Of a DNA stretch of 64,000 nucleotides, positions 25,325 to 38,068 are shown piece after piece. Numbering within the stretch: position 1 is the first letter of the stretch; the number at the start of each line of letters is the position of its first letter. Below the pieces are notes generated by a model. That model did not search any database and was not told the DNA's origin. It saw nothing but the letters and a program-made list of their open reading frames with translations. This DNA is from Margaritifera margaritifera (taxonomy: Eukaryota; Mollusca; Bivalvia; Unionida; Margaritiferidae): positions 6,847,501 through 6,911,500 of the forward strand of contig JAQPZY010001695.1 of the NCBI GenBank assembly GCA_029931535.1. Direction: 5' to 3'. The position numbers and the translations under genes were made by a program.

Positions 25325-25645
25325 TACCGCAGCAAAATATTGTAATTGATTGTCATTTACGAGGTATAGAGTTATTTCACCTGACATGCAGACATAACAT
25401 CGTTACTATTGTATGTATGCTGTGCAGCAGAGAAACACAACAGCAAAATATTGTAATTGATTGTCATTTACAAGGTGTAGAGTTATTTCACCTGACATGC
25501 AGACATAACATCGTTACTATTGTATGCTGTGCAGCAGAGAAACACAACAGCAAAATATTGTAATTAATTGTCATTTACGGGGTACGGAGTTATTTCACCT
25601 TACATGCAGACTTAATGTCATTACTATTGTATGCTGTACAGCAGA
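25325..25645. repeat. ~106-111-bp tandem repeat, 3 units
   Basis: CAGCAAAATATTGTAATTGA begins units at about 25330, 25441 and 25547. Each unit continues through TTATTTCACCTGACATGCAG. Confidence 0.88.
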
Positions 25646-26971
25646 ATTGTGCTAAAATTGTGGAGAGAGTGTCATGTCATTATTTATCATCAAATCCAAA
25701 TGAGGAAGTTTATACTTGATGTTCAACATTCGGTTAAAATTGTATTTATGGAATGAATAAGGCTAATTGGATACAAGACAGAAATGTCTCCGACTACAAA
25801 CAATGCAAGAAAGTAACCCCTTTCTTATTTGGAAACATACAAAGTAAATTTTTTTTTAGGTTAATTCATATTATTCCAGCCTTGATCTTATTTATTTATT
25901 TAGTGATTTGCATGATTTACTACTTACATTGTTTTTATTTTTGTAGTAATGATTTTTCTTAATTATGCTAATTACCAAATGACAGGTGGGAGCAAATCAT
26001 GAATCATATCACTACCAAACATTGAAATTCATAAGTACTAGCTGCACATTTTGTTCATTTTACCTTGTATTTTTTTATTACTAAACAGCTATTGAAGCTG
26101 ACAAAAATGTAAAAGTGTCTGATTTTCTCTTCTATTCCGCAAATGAGTGCGTGAAAGGACCTTTTTCCTATCACTTTTACATTCCATTTACACAATAACA
26201 TATCATTGAAGATATATTTTAGCCCATAAAATAATTTGTAGATTACGATAGTTTTCTTTTTAAAAAAACTTTTTTTCACCCATGTTTTGTGTTATTACTT
26301 TTACACAAAAATGTGAATAGGCAAAAATTCGGTGGAATATTCTTTTCTCACAAGTAATTCGTGTTGAAATAAAAATTTTAAAGGATGTAAAAAATATTAT
26401 GCACTCGATATATCTATAAATGCATCTTCAAGTCTAACGCATATGTGTCTGTCCATCTACCATTGCATCAGTCTATCCACCAGACTGACAATCCATCTAT
26501 TATTCTCTTTCTCTCTCTTCTTGCACTGTGGAGTATCTATTTTCAAAAACCTTTAATGCAAATTTAAATACACAACACTGATCTAAAACTGATCCATCTG
26601 CACTCAGATTAGCTGAAAAATCACTGTTTATCAATGCATGACCTAATTTGAAAAAGAAATGGTAAGTCACCTTATGCTTCTGTGATTGTCATTTTTTTTC
26701 CCATTCATTACCCCTCTCTTTTTTTTACTAAAAATATGCTTTTTTTTACAAAAAATATGATTACTTTTCATCTCAGTGACTATAACGACACATCCTTCAA
26801 CACACGACACTAAGCTCAAAAACCCAAGACAGGTAGCTGACATCATGACATGATACGCATCAGCATTCACATAAATAGTAGTGTGATTTGTCTTTAAGTT
26901 CATCCAATTAAGCTCTAAAATTACTAGGAGGCAGGAATTTTATGAGTTCAGGTATCTTGTTTTTTTGTACC

Positions 26972-27074
26972 ATATACAGTGTACTTACTTAGTAGAGGGC
27001 ATATAGTGTTACACTTGTCTGATATACAGTGTACTTACTTAGTAGAGGGCATATAGTGTTACACTTGTCTGATT
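26972..27074. repeat. 50-bp perfect tandem duplication
   Basis: ATATACAGTGTACTTACTTA and the rest of the unit to ACACTTGTCT occur twice without change, at 26972 and 27022, so the duplication is young. Confidence 0.9.
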
Positions 27075-27459
27075 CCATTTTTTAATTTATACTCAAAAAC
27101 TTAAAAAACACTGGATGGTTTGAGACTGACTTTGGTGTGGAGATTGCTAATCATGGTAGAAAGGTTGTTCTATGGTTTCACAATTACCGATCAACTTGCA
27201 CCTGTGAATTGAAAATCCAGTTTGCCGTTTCAACTCAATAACCTCAGGGCTGTACCAGTAAAATATACAAGGGACTCGGGGACGGCATCCATAGTAGTCA
27301 TCCATGGATGCAATTTCGAATTTTTGTATCGTTTTCATATGAACTTTTTGAGTAATTAGAGTACCCTGGCATATATTTTTTTTTTAAAGTGCCTTCCCTG
27401 GGTACCATGCCTGTTTAAATGGAAGAGCCTTAAGTATCAATGAATAAAAAAATTAAATT

Positions 27460-27462
<3 letters not shown>

Positions 27463-27493
<31 letters not shown>
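27463..27493. repeat. (AT)n microsatellite
   Basis: About 15 AT dinucleotides in a row. Confidence 0.9.
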
Positions 27494-27496
<3 letters not shown>

Positions 27497-27889
27497 GATT
27501 ATTCTAGAATAATTAGATATGCTATTTGGGTGGGAGGTGAGGGGGTAGGTAGGGGTTGAAATACTAATATGGAACAGTCTTTTCAGTACTAAATTAGTAA
27601 TTTCCACATGAATGTGAAAGTGAAATATTTCTTATTGGGATGGACCCATTCAAAAATCCATAATTAATAATAACTAGGTCTTCTTCAGTGATTCTCTAGT
27701 TCAGTTGGTTTTTAAATATTTCCAGCAAGTATTAACAAGGTCATGTATCCTATTGACTAGAATTTTTATAAAGAGAACTATACTGTGAGTGGTTGCATTA
27801 ATTACCCTCAGTAAAATCTTTTTAGCCTTTGATGCGAATCACTCGATTCACACATGTTTTAATGCATGTCCTATTTGGGTATATTACAG

Positions 27890-28140
27890 GGTGAAAAGAT
27901 ATTTTACTTCATCAGACCAACTGAAGCCAACTTGGCCCTGTATGAGAGCTGGCTCTCCTCCTCAAACCAGAGTGAGATGTTTCTGGGTGACCAGGCCGAC
28001 AGTTGTTACAAATGTACGATAAAGCAAGGGCAGACCATCTTCATTCCTACAGGCTGGATACATGCTGTCTTTACCCCCATTGATTCCCTTGTATTTGGTG
28101 GAAACTTTCTTCATAGCTATAATATTCCTTTACAGTCAGA
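27890..28140 (+). CDS. KDM7: KDM7 exon 5: JmjC cofactor lysine and distal His
   Basis: The frame reads [56 protein letters not shown] and [15 protein letters not shown]. Counting from the HxD His set as residue 247 (PHF8 numbering), the GEK lysine falls at 264 and the WIH histidine at 319 without a gap. These are the 2-oxoglutarate lysine and the third iron ligand of PHF8. Human PHF2 has Tyr instead of this His, so this enzyme is of the active PHF8/KDM7A type. The acceptor is ATATTACAG and the donor GA|GTGAGT. The exon is 251 nt and ends after two bases of a Glu codon. Confidence 0.98.
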
Positions 28141-29739
28141 GTGAGTGCAAAGTAATTAAGAAAATGATAATAAGCAGGCATTTTTACAGACGTTTGTAAG
28201 GTAACTGACTTGGCTAAAAGGCTGTGGAAATTCAAGTAGAGGAAATACATAAACTTTTTATAATGATATAAATCTATGTTCACATTAGTAGGAACTAAAA
28301 TAGCAATTTGCTGCTCATTTTTATATGCCTACTTTAAGGCAGCACATATCTCCCTCGATAACTTTCGAGTGATGGGGAGCTGTAAACATCGATTGCAGAA
28401 TAGGCAAGGGTGTGAGATAGTGAGGGGAGACTCAGATTTTGGTAAAAAATGTGTGTGTTGTGGGGGGGGGGGGTTCATAGCAACTTTTGTATATTTGTTG
28501 ATACATGAGAATTATAATCTCCATTGTCCTACACAAATATTCATCTAATGGATTTTAATATTTTAATAATATCACAGTTGTTGAAGTCGGTTAAAGTCCA
28601 TAAATTGATGGGAGACATTAAGTATAATCAAATTGACATGCAATACTCACAATTTCGTGGTCAGTAAAGTTGTAGTTGCTTCCCTTTTAAGGTCAGAACA
28701 TGTTTTGATTGTAAGGAAACGCTAGCAAACCAAAGCATCACAGCTACACTCATAGACTGCCAGTCAGATGCATCAGTATGCTTATACTGGTGAATTCCTC
28801 AAGATAACAGTTTTAATTGCAACCATATACTCTTTTGTTGATAGCATATGGCAATTACTGAGTACAACCATACATCATTGATATTAACAAAAACAATTGG
28901 CACATGGCAGTTGCACAGTCATGGAACATTACATCCAGATGCATCACTGCAAATTTTGAAGAACAATCCACAGATTAGCCAAAGGCAAAAAACTTGGGAG
29001 GTGTTGACGGTGTGTGATTTTGGCAAGAAATTAGGTTGACAATACACACTGATGTTGCATTGATGCTGGCACCTTTCATGTATTGGAATTGGCTCAGACA
29101 ATTAGTCTGTTAATTGGTTGTGTCTTTATGCCAAAGAACCATTAAGTTCTCAACAATTGTCAAAATAATTCCAGCTTAACCACTGAGTAAGTACTTAAAT
29201 AGTTTCCCCATGGAAGGACTTGCAAGCATTGCCATGACAGTTGATTGACTCTTTTCACATGAATAGAAGAGGGCATATCACTTTTGTGATGATTACACTG
29301 TGTAAATAAAATAAAATAAAAAATAAAATATGAATTCCTTTAGACGAGACTTGAATAATTGGTAGGTATTTCCTAACTGTTTTGCCACCAGTTTTGCATT
29401 TCCCAACATTTTCATCGATATTTCATCAGATATTGTGTTATTTATTGAGAAAATATTACCAAACATATGCTTTCTTATTAAAAATGTGCAAATTTCATGA
29501 TGTCTCTTCCAAATTTACATACACTAACTGCCATGCTCAGTGATAAAATGAGCAATATGTTGAGCTTTCAGTTACCAATTTTGATCACGATTTTTTAATG
29601 TTTAACAAAAGGGAGACTATATTTTGCATTTTCTATAATTTAAAAAAATGGGATCCACAGCTGACTCTACATTATAAGCAGGTTCATGAGTTTTCAGAGT
29701 GCACTAAAGTGAGGCAGTGGTGTATTATGTTATGATAAT

Positions 29740-30260
29740 ATTGATCCATCTGTTGCCAATTTTATTGCCACACAATAACTCAAGTTGTTCACCATCTACA
29801 GTTACCAAACTTTGTGGATGGCTTGCACTTGAGGTAAGAAAGAATCCTATTGGTTTGTTTGGGTCAAAAGGTCAAACATCAAGGTCACTGTGACTGAAAA
29901 AAGAAAAATGGTTTCTGCACAATAACTTGAGTTCTCCACCATCTATAGTTACCAAACTTTCATGATGACTTGCACTTGGGGTAAGGAAGAACACAACTAT
30001 CAATTTTTGTGTCAAAAGGTCAAAGGTCGAGGTCACTGATTTGAAAGAAATAAAATTGTTTCCACACAAGAACTTTAGTTCTACATCACAGATCTAAACC
30101 AAACTTTGTGGAAGGCTTGCACTTGGGATAAGGGAGAACCTGTTGAATTTGAGGTCAAAGGTCAGGAAGTTTAGTTCAAGACTGCATACCTTAACCAAAA
30201 GTTGAGGTCATTGAGACCCATTGGTATGTAATCTCCAGAGTTGACTATACCCTACTAGTG
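29740..30260. repeat. ~147-bp degenerate repeat with AGGTCAAGGTCAC motif, about 3 units
   Basis: AACTTTGTGGATGGCTTGCA-type phrases recur at about 29808, 29955 and 30102, each followed by GGTCAAAAGGTCAAA and a CAAGGTCACTG-like phrase. The same family recurs at 39605-40370 and, more diverged, at 55165-55650 and 56370-56830. Confidence 0.8.
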
Positions 30261-30814
30261 CCTGTATAGAGGACTGTTACAACACAGGACGGCCTGTGCC
30301 CTTCATGGTATACTTGTTTCAGATGGCTCCTCTATTTTATGCAACAGTCTGTTTTGGCTACTGCTTTTTTTGTCCATTGTAAACAAGAGACAAGTGTTGT
30401 GATTACCAACGAAGTTGACATTTTTTATACAAATTTGGCTGCTAGTGGACATTTTGTTTGTGCGAATGTAGTAGATACCATGGAACTTGATGATAATAAA
30501 CTCAAGATTCGACAAATATCTGGATTTAAATACTGGTTTAAGTTTAAAAGTAAATAATTTATTCATGTTTTAACAAAATGTTGTGTTAATAAAAAATTGC
30601 ACTGGTCTTCATTTCATATTATACAAATTTGATAGAGTCAGTATGAAAATAAATTATTGCTGAATTTTGATTTTTGAAACTCATGCTTTTCATTCTCAAG
30701 AGAACATAGATTAGATTAGGTGACGGTAAAGTAGAAAGTTTGCTAATGATTATGTGTAGAAATTAGCTTCAGGCTTTTAGAATTTTGAGTGATTTTATGC
30801 AGGACACATTTTTA

Positions 30815-31421
30815 GCTCACCAAGACAAATGCCAAGTCGGCTTATTGTATGGCTTTTCGTTCGTCCATTGTTCATTATCTGTCATCCATCCATCCATCAG
30901 TCCATCAACACATGTTTGTAAACACTACGGAGGCTTCATTACTGATCAGATTTTTGGTATGTAAGCTTGTATCATCAAGATCTCAAATGAATTCAGTTAT
31001 GAATGGCATTCACACATATTAATGAGGTGATCTTGTGAATACTGTTGGAGGCCATATTTTTAATAAGATTTGGTAAGTAAGCTTATATCATCGAAACCTC
31101 AGATGAAGTCGATTGTGAGCACCATCCATACATATTAATAAGGTTATCTTGCATCTGATTTGGCTGAGCTTGTGAACACTCTAGAAGCCATATTTCTGAT
31201 CAGACTTCATATGTAAGTTTGTATCATCAAGATCTTGGATGAGTTTGATTATGAGCAACATCCACTTACATTAATGAAGTAGTCTTGCATCTTGTTGACT
31301 GGGCTTGTGAACACTCTAGAGACCATATTTCTGCAAGGCTTTGATCAGACTTGTTATGTAAGCTTGTATCATCATGATCTCAGAGGAGTTTGATTATGAT
31401 TAAGATCCATGTGTGTTAATG
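30815..31421. repeat. Degenerate repeat block, GCTCACC start and ~130-150-bp units
   Basis: It opens TTTTTAGCTCACCAAGACAA, then carries about four units with 'AAGCTTGTATCATCAAGATC' and CATATTAATGA phrases. It belongs to the family at 4540-5200 and here keeps its leading end. Confidence 0.7.
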
Positions 31422-31512
31422 AGGATTCAGACTGATCCGATGGTGGGAATATAACCTGCAACCTCTTGGTCATGAGTCCAACTCCTTAACCACTGAGTCA
31501 CTACAGCTGGTT
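31422..31512 (-). repeat. tRNA-derived SINE fragment
   Basis: The minus strand reads a box-A-like TGACTCAGTGGTTAAGG and, about 35 bp on, a box-B-like GGTTATATTCC. A 'CCACCATCGGATCAGTC' segment shared with the SINE at 42395-42513 follows. The tail is missing. Confidence 0.65.
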
Positions 31513-32291
31513 TTGGGTATATCAGAAGTTTTTGCAAGTGATGACTCCAGGAACAGGGATTCAGGGGGTATGGACAGAAACAGAAATTCATGTTGACTGC
31601 ATAAATTAGCTCCTTTCCAATGCCAAGTTGATGTACATTAAGAGTTAGGCTATGAACAGTTTCTAAGTTGTGAATCAGGGCCTAGACCCCAGGGGCAGAG
31701 TGAGATACAGGAGAGAATGATGGTTGTATAAATGACTTGTCTTTTTATGCCGAGGTGAACTTCTATATATATATATATATGTAGCAGCTGTGTACTCCAA
31801 GCTTTTATTTCCCCTCTACATTTTCAATACATGTTTGAAATTGCATTCACAAGCTAACATATATCAACTTAACAGGTAAGTGGTATCATGACATCTTGGG
31901 CCCCTTGTTTAGTACTATCCATAGGACCTTATAAAATAATGGGGTTCACTATACTATCAGAGAGAATACCATTGTATCCTATGGGACCAACATGCTTTGT
32001 GCCCAGACCTTTGAGCTCCCATATTTGTCTTTGGAAGTTTTCTGGGTGACATACTGGGTTGTATGCTAGTTGTGCTCAGTAACATACAGCCAGAATATAC
32101 ATTTATTGATGTTTGTGTTTTTTTTTATAAAAAAAGTTGATTGAACAATTATTAAACTTTAAAGAAATAATAAATTATATGCATCCTCTTTGTAAAATAC
32201 ATGTTGCATTAAATAAACTTAAATGTGTTCATCAGAACCCCTCTTTCAGAATTTGCAGGGGAATTAATTATTTGCCCCTTTCATTTTTCAG

Positions 32292-32398
32292 AGTATATGA
32301 GATAGAGAGGAGAGTACACACCCCAGAAAAGTATCTCTTTCCTAGTTTTGAAACAGTCAATTGGTATGCAGCCAAGCATATTCTGGATACCTTGAGAG
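32292..32398 (+). CDS. KDM7: KDM7 exon 6: end of JmjC domain
   Basis: Completing Glu from exon 5, the frame reads VYEIERRVHTPEKYLFPSFE and TVNWYAAKHILDTLRG. PHF8 has the same arrangement: YEIEKRL, then FPNFETICWYVGKHILD. The acceptor is TTTTTCAG and the donor AGAG|GTAATT. The exon is 107 nt and ends after the first base of an Asp codon finished by exon 7. Confidence 0.96.
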
Positions 32399-32789
32399 GT
32401 AATTGACATTGTGCTGGCAATAAAGAAGAGTTTTAAAAACATTTTTTTATAGCAGTCCATTAAATATGATCATCAGTAAAATTACTTGCTCTATTTGGAA
32501 TTGGTTCATTTTTTTTTTGTTTTTCACATCATCTGACACACTAGCTAGTGGTGGTTATACAACAGTTGCCTAGGGCCTTATGTGCTAGTTCACAATATGA
32601 AAGCAGAACTGGAATGGTATATGATTGCTACTTAAATGCTTGATGCACTTATGCCTTTTTTATGAAAAGTTGTTGAAACTTTGATTGATATATTTTATTT
32701 TCCATTATGCTAAATAGAGATTTTAGACTATTATTAAGAGAGGAATAAGAACCTCTGCTTTTTTCTCTTTCTGATCTTAAGCAATGTGA
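32399..32789. other. Intron 6, left part
   Basis: AT-rich intron sequence, nothing recognised. Confidence 0.5.
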
Positions 32790-34615
32790 GTATTATACAA
32801 ATTTATTAATCAATAAGAGTATTCGACAAATGTATTAATCAATAAGATTATTAGACAAATGTATTAATCAATAAGAGTATTAGACAAATTTATTGATCAA
32901 TAAATGTGTTATACAAATGTATTAATCAAAAAGCTTATTAGACCAATTTATTAATAGGAGTATTAGACAAATTTATTAATCAATAAGAGTATTAAACACA
33001 TTTATTAAGCAATAAGAGTATTAGACACATTTATTAATCAATAAGAGTATTAGACACATTTATTAATAAGAGTAGTAGACACATTTATTAATAAGTGTAT
33101 TAGACACATTTATTAATGAATAAGAGTATTATACAAATTTATTAATCAATAAGAGTATTTAACAAATGTATTAATCAAAAAGCTTATTAGACAAATGTAT
33201 TAATAGGTGTATTAGACAAATTTATTGATCAATAAGAGTATTAGACACATTTATTAATCAATAAGAGTATTAGACACATTTATTAATCAATAAGAGTATT
33301 AGACAAATTTATTGATCAATAAGTGTATTATACAAATGAATTAATCAAAAAGAGTATTAGACAAATTTATTGATCAATAAGAGTATTAAACACGTTTATA
33401 AAGCACTAAGAGTATTAGACACGTTTATTAAGCAATAAGAGTATTAGACAAATTTATTGATCAATAAGTGTATTATACAAATGTATTCATCAAAAAGCTT
33501 ATTAGACAAATTTATTGATCAATAAGAGTATTAAACACGTTTATAAAGCACTAAGAGTATTAGACACGTTTATTAAGCAATAAGAGTATTAGACACATTT
33601 ATTAATCAATAAGAGTATTAGACACATTTATTAATAAGAGTATTAGACACATTTATTAATCAATAAGAGTATTAGACACATTTATTAAGCAATAAGAGTA
33701 TTATACAAATTTATTAATCAATAAAAGTATTAAACAAATTTATTAATTAATAAGAGTATTAGACAACTTTATTAATAAGAGTATTAGACACATTTATTAA
33801 TAAGAGTATTAGACACATTTATTAATCAATAAGAGTATTAGACAAATTTTTTAATCAATAAAAGTATTAAACAAATTTATTAATCAATAAGAATATTAGA
33901 CACATTTATTAAGTAATAAGAGTATTAGACAAATGTATTAAGTAATAAGAGTATTAGACAAATTTATTAAGTAATAAGAGTATTAGACAAATGTATTAAG
34001 TAATATGAGTATTAGACAAATGTATTAAGTAATAAGAGTATTAGACAAATGTATTAAGTAATAAGAGTATTAGACACGTTTATTAAGTAATAAGAGTATT
34101 AGACATGTATTAAGTAATAAGAGTATTCAAACAAATGTATTAAGTAATAAGAGTATTAGACACATTTATTAAGTAATAAGAGTATTAGACAAATGTATTA
34201 AGTAATAAGAGTATTAGACACATTTATTAAGTAATAAGAGTATTAGACAAATGTATTAAGTAATAAGAGTATTAGACAAATGTATTAAGTAATAAGAGTA
34301 TTAGACAAATGTATTAAGTAATAAGAGTATTAGACACATGTATTAAGTAATAAGAGTATTAGACAAATGTATTAAGTAATAAGAGTATTAGACAAATGTA
34401 TTAAGTAATAAGAGTATTAGACAAATGTATTAAGTAATAAGAGTATTAGACACATTTATTAAGTAATAAGAGTATTAGACAAATGTATTAAGTAATAAGA
34501 GTATTAGACAAATTTATTAAGTAATAAGAGTATTAGACAAATGTATTAAGTAATAAGAGTATTAGACACATTTATTAATCAATACAAGTATTAGACAAAT
34601 TTATTAATCACAGGT
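32790..34615. repeat. 29-bp minisatellite, about 62 copies
   Basis: Unit: AATAAGAGTATTAGACAAAT then GTATTAAGT. The right half (33890-34560) is almost uniform, while the left half is varied (TTAATCAATAAG, TTGATCAATAAG, deletions), suggesting recent growth at the exon-proximal side. It ends about 150 bp before exon 7. Confidence 0.96.
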
Positions 34616-34766
34616 AAAGACATGGGGATATGCAGTTGTACCATAGATTCTAATTGTTCACTTTCTTTCAATTGCTTCAACACAACTGCATTGTTCTCAG
34701 GCTCAGGTTTGAATAATTACACATGCCAGTGAAGGTAAAGCTTAGTACCAAATTGTTCCATTGCAG

Positions 34767-34861
34767 ACTATATTGAAGATGGGAAGACTCCTCCACACTA
34801 TATTATAGATGGAGCCAAGGCTCTTGCTATGCATTTGAAGTCCTGGACACAGAGAAAAGAT
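34767..34861 (+). CDS. KDM7: KDM7 exon 7: post-JmjC helical region
   Basis: Completing Asp from exon 6, the frame reads DYIEDGKTPPHYIIDGAKAL and AMHLKSWTQRKD. PHF8 has a corresponding 'H.[22 protein letters not shown]'. The acceptor is CCATTGCAG and the donor GAT|GTAAGC. The exon is 95 nt and ends on a codon border, matching exon 8. Confidence 0.94.
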
Positions 34862-35149
34862 GTAAGCATCTTGCATGTACAGTTATGTACACACTTCTTA
34901 ACTATATCATGACCTGATAGTTGGATGACTTCTTGATTTTTCCTTATGATATACTGTAATGAAAGTAGTCATAATCAAATTTCTCTTTCAGAAATCCCAT
35001 AGGCTTCTATAGTACTTGCCATTTTTGTCCAGCCTGTATTTAGGAGATGGTGAGACATAGATATTAATCTTCTGACAGCATTGGCTTTATTGAAGATAAC
35101 ATTATTGGTATTATTGTCATGACTTTGTGTTGAAGTTATGTGTTGAAAT

Positions 35150-35243
35150 GCCTGGCAATCATATACAATAGGGTACATCAAAGAGTACGTTTCTGACAGT
35201 GATACTTAGTAGAGAACATGAGAGAACATTTCTGACTGATATG
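35150..35243. repeat. ~40-bp degenerate minisatellite, left part
   Basis: TACATCAAAGAGTACGTTTC-like phrases; the array resumes at 38069 after the hAT element that interrupts it. Confidence 0.75.
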
Positions 35244-38068
35244 CAGACCTGCCAACCATTACGATTTTGCCGTAAGTCTTATGAAAATGACGCAAAAATT
35301 ACGTACTTATGGAATAATAGCAAATCTTACGAAAATATGATCGTTTTCGTCTATTCCGGATATATTTTGTCATGGTTCGGTCCGGATCCGGATTTTCATA
35401 TTAGACTGTGTTCGGATCCAGGGTTTCATCTTAGACTGAGTGGATTTTGTTAGGGAACCAGACTAACTATATAGTGGTACCTCAGATGCTTTAAACCTGC
35501 CTATGTTGTTCATGAAAAGCGCGTACCTGATCAAGATTTCGCTTTTTCGTTTTGTCATCCGGTCGTCTGAATATGTCGTCCAAACGAGAATGCGTTGAAG
35601 GTGGAAAGGACAATCAGCCTCGTAAAAGTTAAAACAGTGGTCACAAAAGTATAAAAAAGATTACTCAGATACTTGGTCATGCTTAGAAAAAAGCAAGAAA
35701 GGTGACCATTACATTTATTGCACATTATGTCGTGTTGACTTGAATATTGCTCACAGTGGGCGAGATGACTGTCACCGCCACGTGAATTAAAAAAAGCACA
35801 CAGAATACGTTGCAATGAAGTCAACTTGTAAGTCGCTGACCTCTATGGGATTTGGATATCTAGAACCAGAAACTGAACTGGAGGTCATAAAGGCTGAAGT
35901 TTATTTGACAAACTTTTTGGTTGTGCATAATGTTGCACTTGCTGCATCAGACCATGCTTCTAAACTATTCAAACGCATGTTTCTGAAATCGTCAGTAGCA
36001 AATAGTTATCAGTGTGGTAGAACAAAAACTACTGCTATTGTATTACAACACTGCAAGTCAATTCAGGAAGACATTGTAAGCAATATTTCATCCCAGCCTT
36101 TAAGTATTGCATCTGATGGTAGCAATGATTCTGAGAAGTTGTACCCAGTTGTTGTTAGATATTTAGATCACACAGAGGGGGTTGTAACTGAAGCACTTTT
36201 GTCAGTTCCAACATGTGATGGAGCCTCTACTGGGGAAAATATTTTCACATTATTGAATGATGATTTGAAAAAGAGAAATGTAAGCTGGAATAACTGTATT
36301 GCATTTGAATCAGACAATGCTTCAGTGATGACAGGTTGCAATAAAGGTGTGTTTGGACATATAGCTAAAGTGAATCCCTCTGTGTACTTAAGTTGATGTT
36401 CATGCCATTTGATACATTTAGCAGCTAAAAAAGAGGCTGATAAACTAACTATGAGTTTTGATGACTGCTTAGTGGACATATCATATTATTTGGATAAAAG
36501 TTTGAATAGACAAATGGAACTGAAAGGTCTTCAGACGCTTTGTGGAAAAGAGCAGACAAAAATATTGAAGCATTGTGTCTAATAGGATGTTTGTCTCTCG
36601 GTGGATGCATAAAGAGACTGCTGGAACAGTGGGAACCTTTACAAATGTATTTTGAGAGAGAAACCAAGAAACAAGAGGTTAGAGGCAAAAGGGCTAAAGC
36701 CAAAAGCAGCAGGTCAGTGAAGTACAAAGGATAAAGTTACTTGTGTGTCTAGGAACAAAGAAGGAAATAGAGACAGAGCAAGTACATGCAGCAAAACTTT
36801 GAGCTGTGATCAATCTAGAAGTCAGGCTAGTACGACCTCCAAGTCTATCTAAGCAGGAAAGACTGAGAAAACAAAACCCAAGAAAAGTTCCTTAGAGAAA
36901 GCTAAATCCCAGAAATTCGTTGAAAAGGCTCAGACTGGATTTCAGACACCATCAGTTAGAAATGACAGGAGGGACCCTAAGAAAATCAGTTACAGAGAGG
37001 AAAAGGCTAGGAGTGTGTATATGGCTTTGCGGTCCCAGAGGGTGAAACTTTATTGCTTATTCCTAGACCACATAATTCCATTATTTAGCAAGCATAACCT
37101 AATCCTGCAGCAGGAAGAGCCTATGATCCACAAACTTAGAGAAAACATGCTTGAATTATTCAAACAATTGCTGGTCAGATTTGTAAAGCCTACAGAAATT
37201 TCACAGGCCAAGGAACTTACTGATATTTATTATCATGACTGTAAAAAACAAATGTCAGATGATACACTTACAGTAGGTTCACAAACAAGAAAATACATGG
37301 CGGCTGAAAGTAAGCTTTATGAAAGTAGCCTCTGTGAATTCCATAAAGATGTAAGAAACTATTACACAACTGTTTGTGATTACATTGTTAAGAGGTTTCC
37401 CCTGAATAATGAACTTCTGAAGCACAGTGCAGTTGCTGATGTGACAAAATGAATGATGATTGATTTCAGCAGTGTGATGTATTTCCCATCAAGATTTGTG
37501 TGTATGGAACCCAATGAAACCAACTGGCAAGACAACTTGGAAGCAGAGTTTTTGAATTACCAAGTAGGTGAATTGAATTCTGAGATCTTAAACACTGAAA
37601 GAGTTGACAAGCAATGGAATCTCATTAGTAAACTCAAGGATGCAAATGGCCAGCTGAAATACAAATTGTTGTCCAGCATCATGAAGAATGTGCTTATTGT
37701 TCCACATTCAAATGCAGGTTGTGGGAGGGTGTTCTCATTTGTTGCAAAAAAACACTCAAAATCCAGATCATCTATGTCAGTTGATACCTTGGAAGCAATA
37801 CTAGTCATGAAAGTGAAGGGAGGAGAATGCTTCAATATGGAGTTTGACCAGAAGTTTCTCAGAAAGTGCAAAAGCGCCATGTACCAGTCACAACAGTAGC
37901 TATATAGTGTAAGTTTTTAGTTATAATATGGAAATAAACTGTAAAGGTTGTTAAACCTGTACTTGTTGCCAGTACTTGATATTTTTTACACCTTACTGAA
38001 ATGTGTCCAACTTACTGAAAACTTTTGACTGACTTACTGAGAATGTCTCTTTAGGGTTGGCAGGTCTG
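35244..38068 (+). mobile_element. hAT DNA transposon, 2.8 kb, 14-bp TIRs and 6-bp TSD
   Basis: CAGACCTGCCAACC (35244-35257) and its exact complement GGTTGGCAGGTCTG (38055-38068) bound the element. The target hexamer GATATG is duplicated at 35238-35243 and 38069-38074. Just inside the left end, TTACG/CGTAAG motifs repeat; inside the right end CTTACTGA repeats about three times (37993-38043). Such subterminal repeats are typical transposase-binding sites in hAT elements. The interior encodes a decayed hAT transposase. Confidence 0.9.
35574..37899 (+). pseudogene. hAT transposase, decayed
   Basis: Starting near 35574, a broken N-terminal part includes a C2H2/BED-like segment (IYCTLCRVDLNIAHSGRDDC, then H..SKKH-type spacing). 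From 35815 a 193-codon frame carries hAT RNase-H-fold motifs: IASDGSNDSEK, NCIAFESDNASVMTG. A TGA at 36394-36396 stops it, but the same frame goes on with CHLIHLAAKKEADKL. A frameshift near 36580 moves to CLSLGGCIKRLLEQWEPL. The C-terminal part is two abutting frames (37015-37452, 37453-37899) split by one TGA; the second has the dimerisation motif IVPHSNAGCGRVFSFV. Two in-frame TGAs, stops near 35630-35790 and at least one frameshift make this a pseudogene, though much of the length survives. Confidence 0.88.

Larger units (their letters stand above)
23801..27889. other. Intron 4, right part
   Basis: Mostly featureless AT-rich sequence. Small tandem duplications occur at 24031-24125, 25330-25640 and 26972-27074, with an (AT)n tract at 27463-27493. 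Frames of 60-75 codons show no recognisable domain. It ends in the ATATTACAG acceptor at 27889. Confidence 0.6.
28141..32291. other. Intron 5
   Basis: Contains a G homopolymer near 28462, ~147-bp repeats at 29740-30260, a related repeat block at 30820-31420, a SINE fragment at 31422-31512 and an (AT)n tract at 31767. The parts at 28141-29740 and 31520-32290 show nothing recognisable. It ends in the TTTTTCAG acceptor at 32291. Confidence 0.6.

Noticed and set aside
35555..35824. Minus-strand 89-codon frame
   Set aside because: Antisense to the hAT N-terminal zinc-finger remnant.
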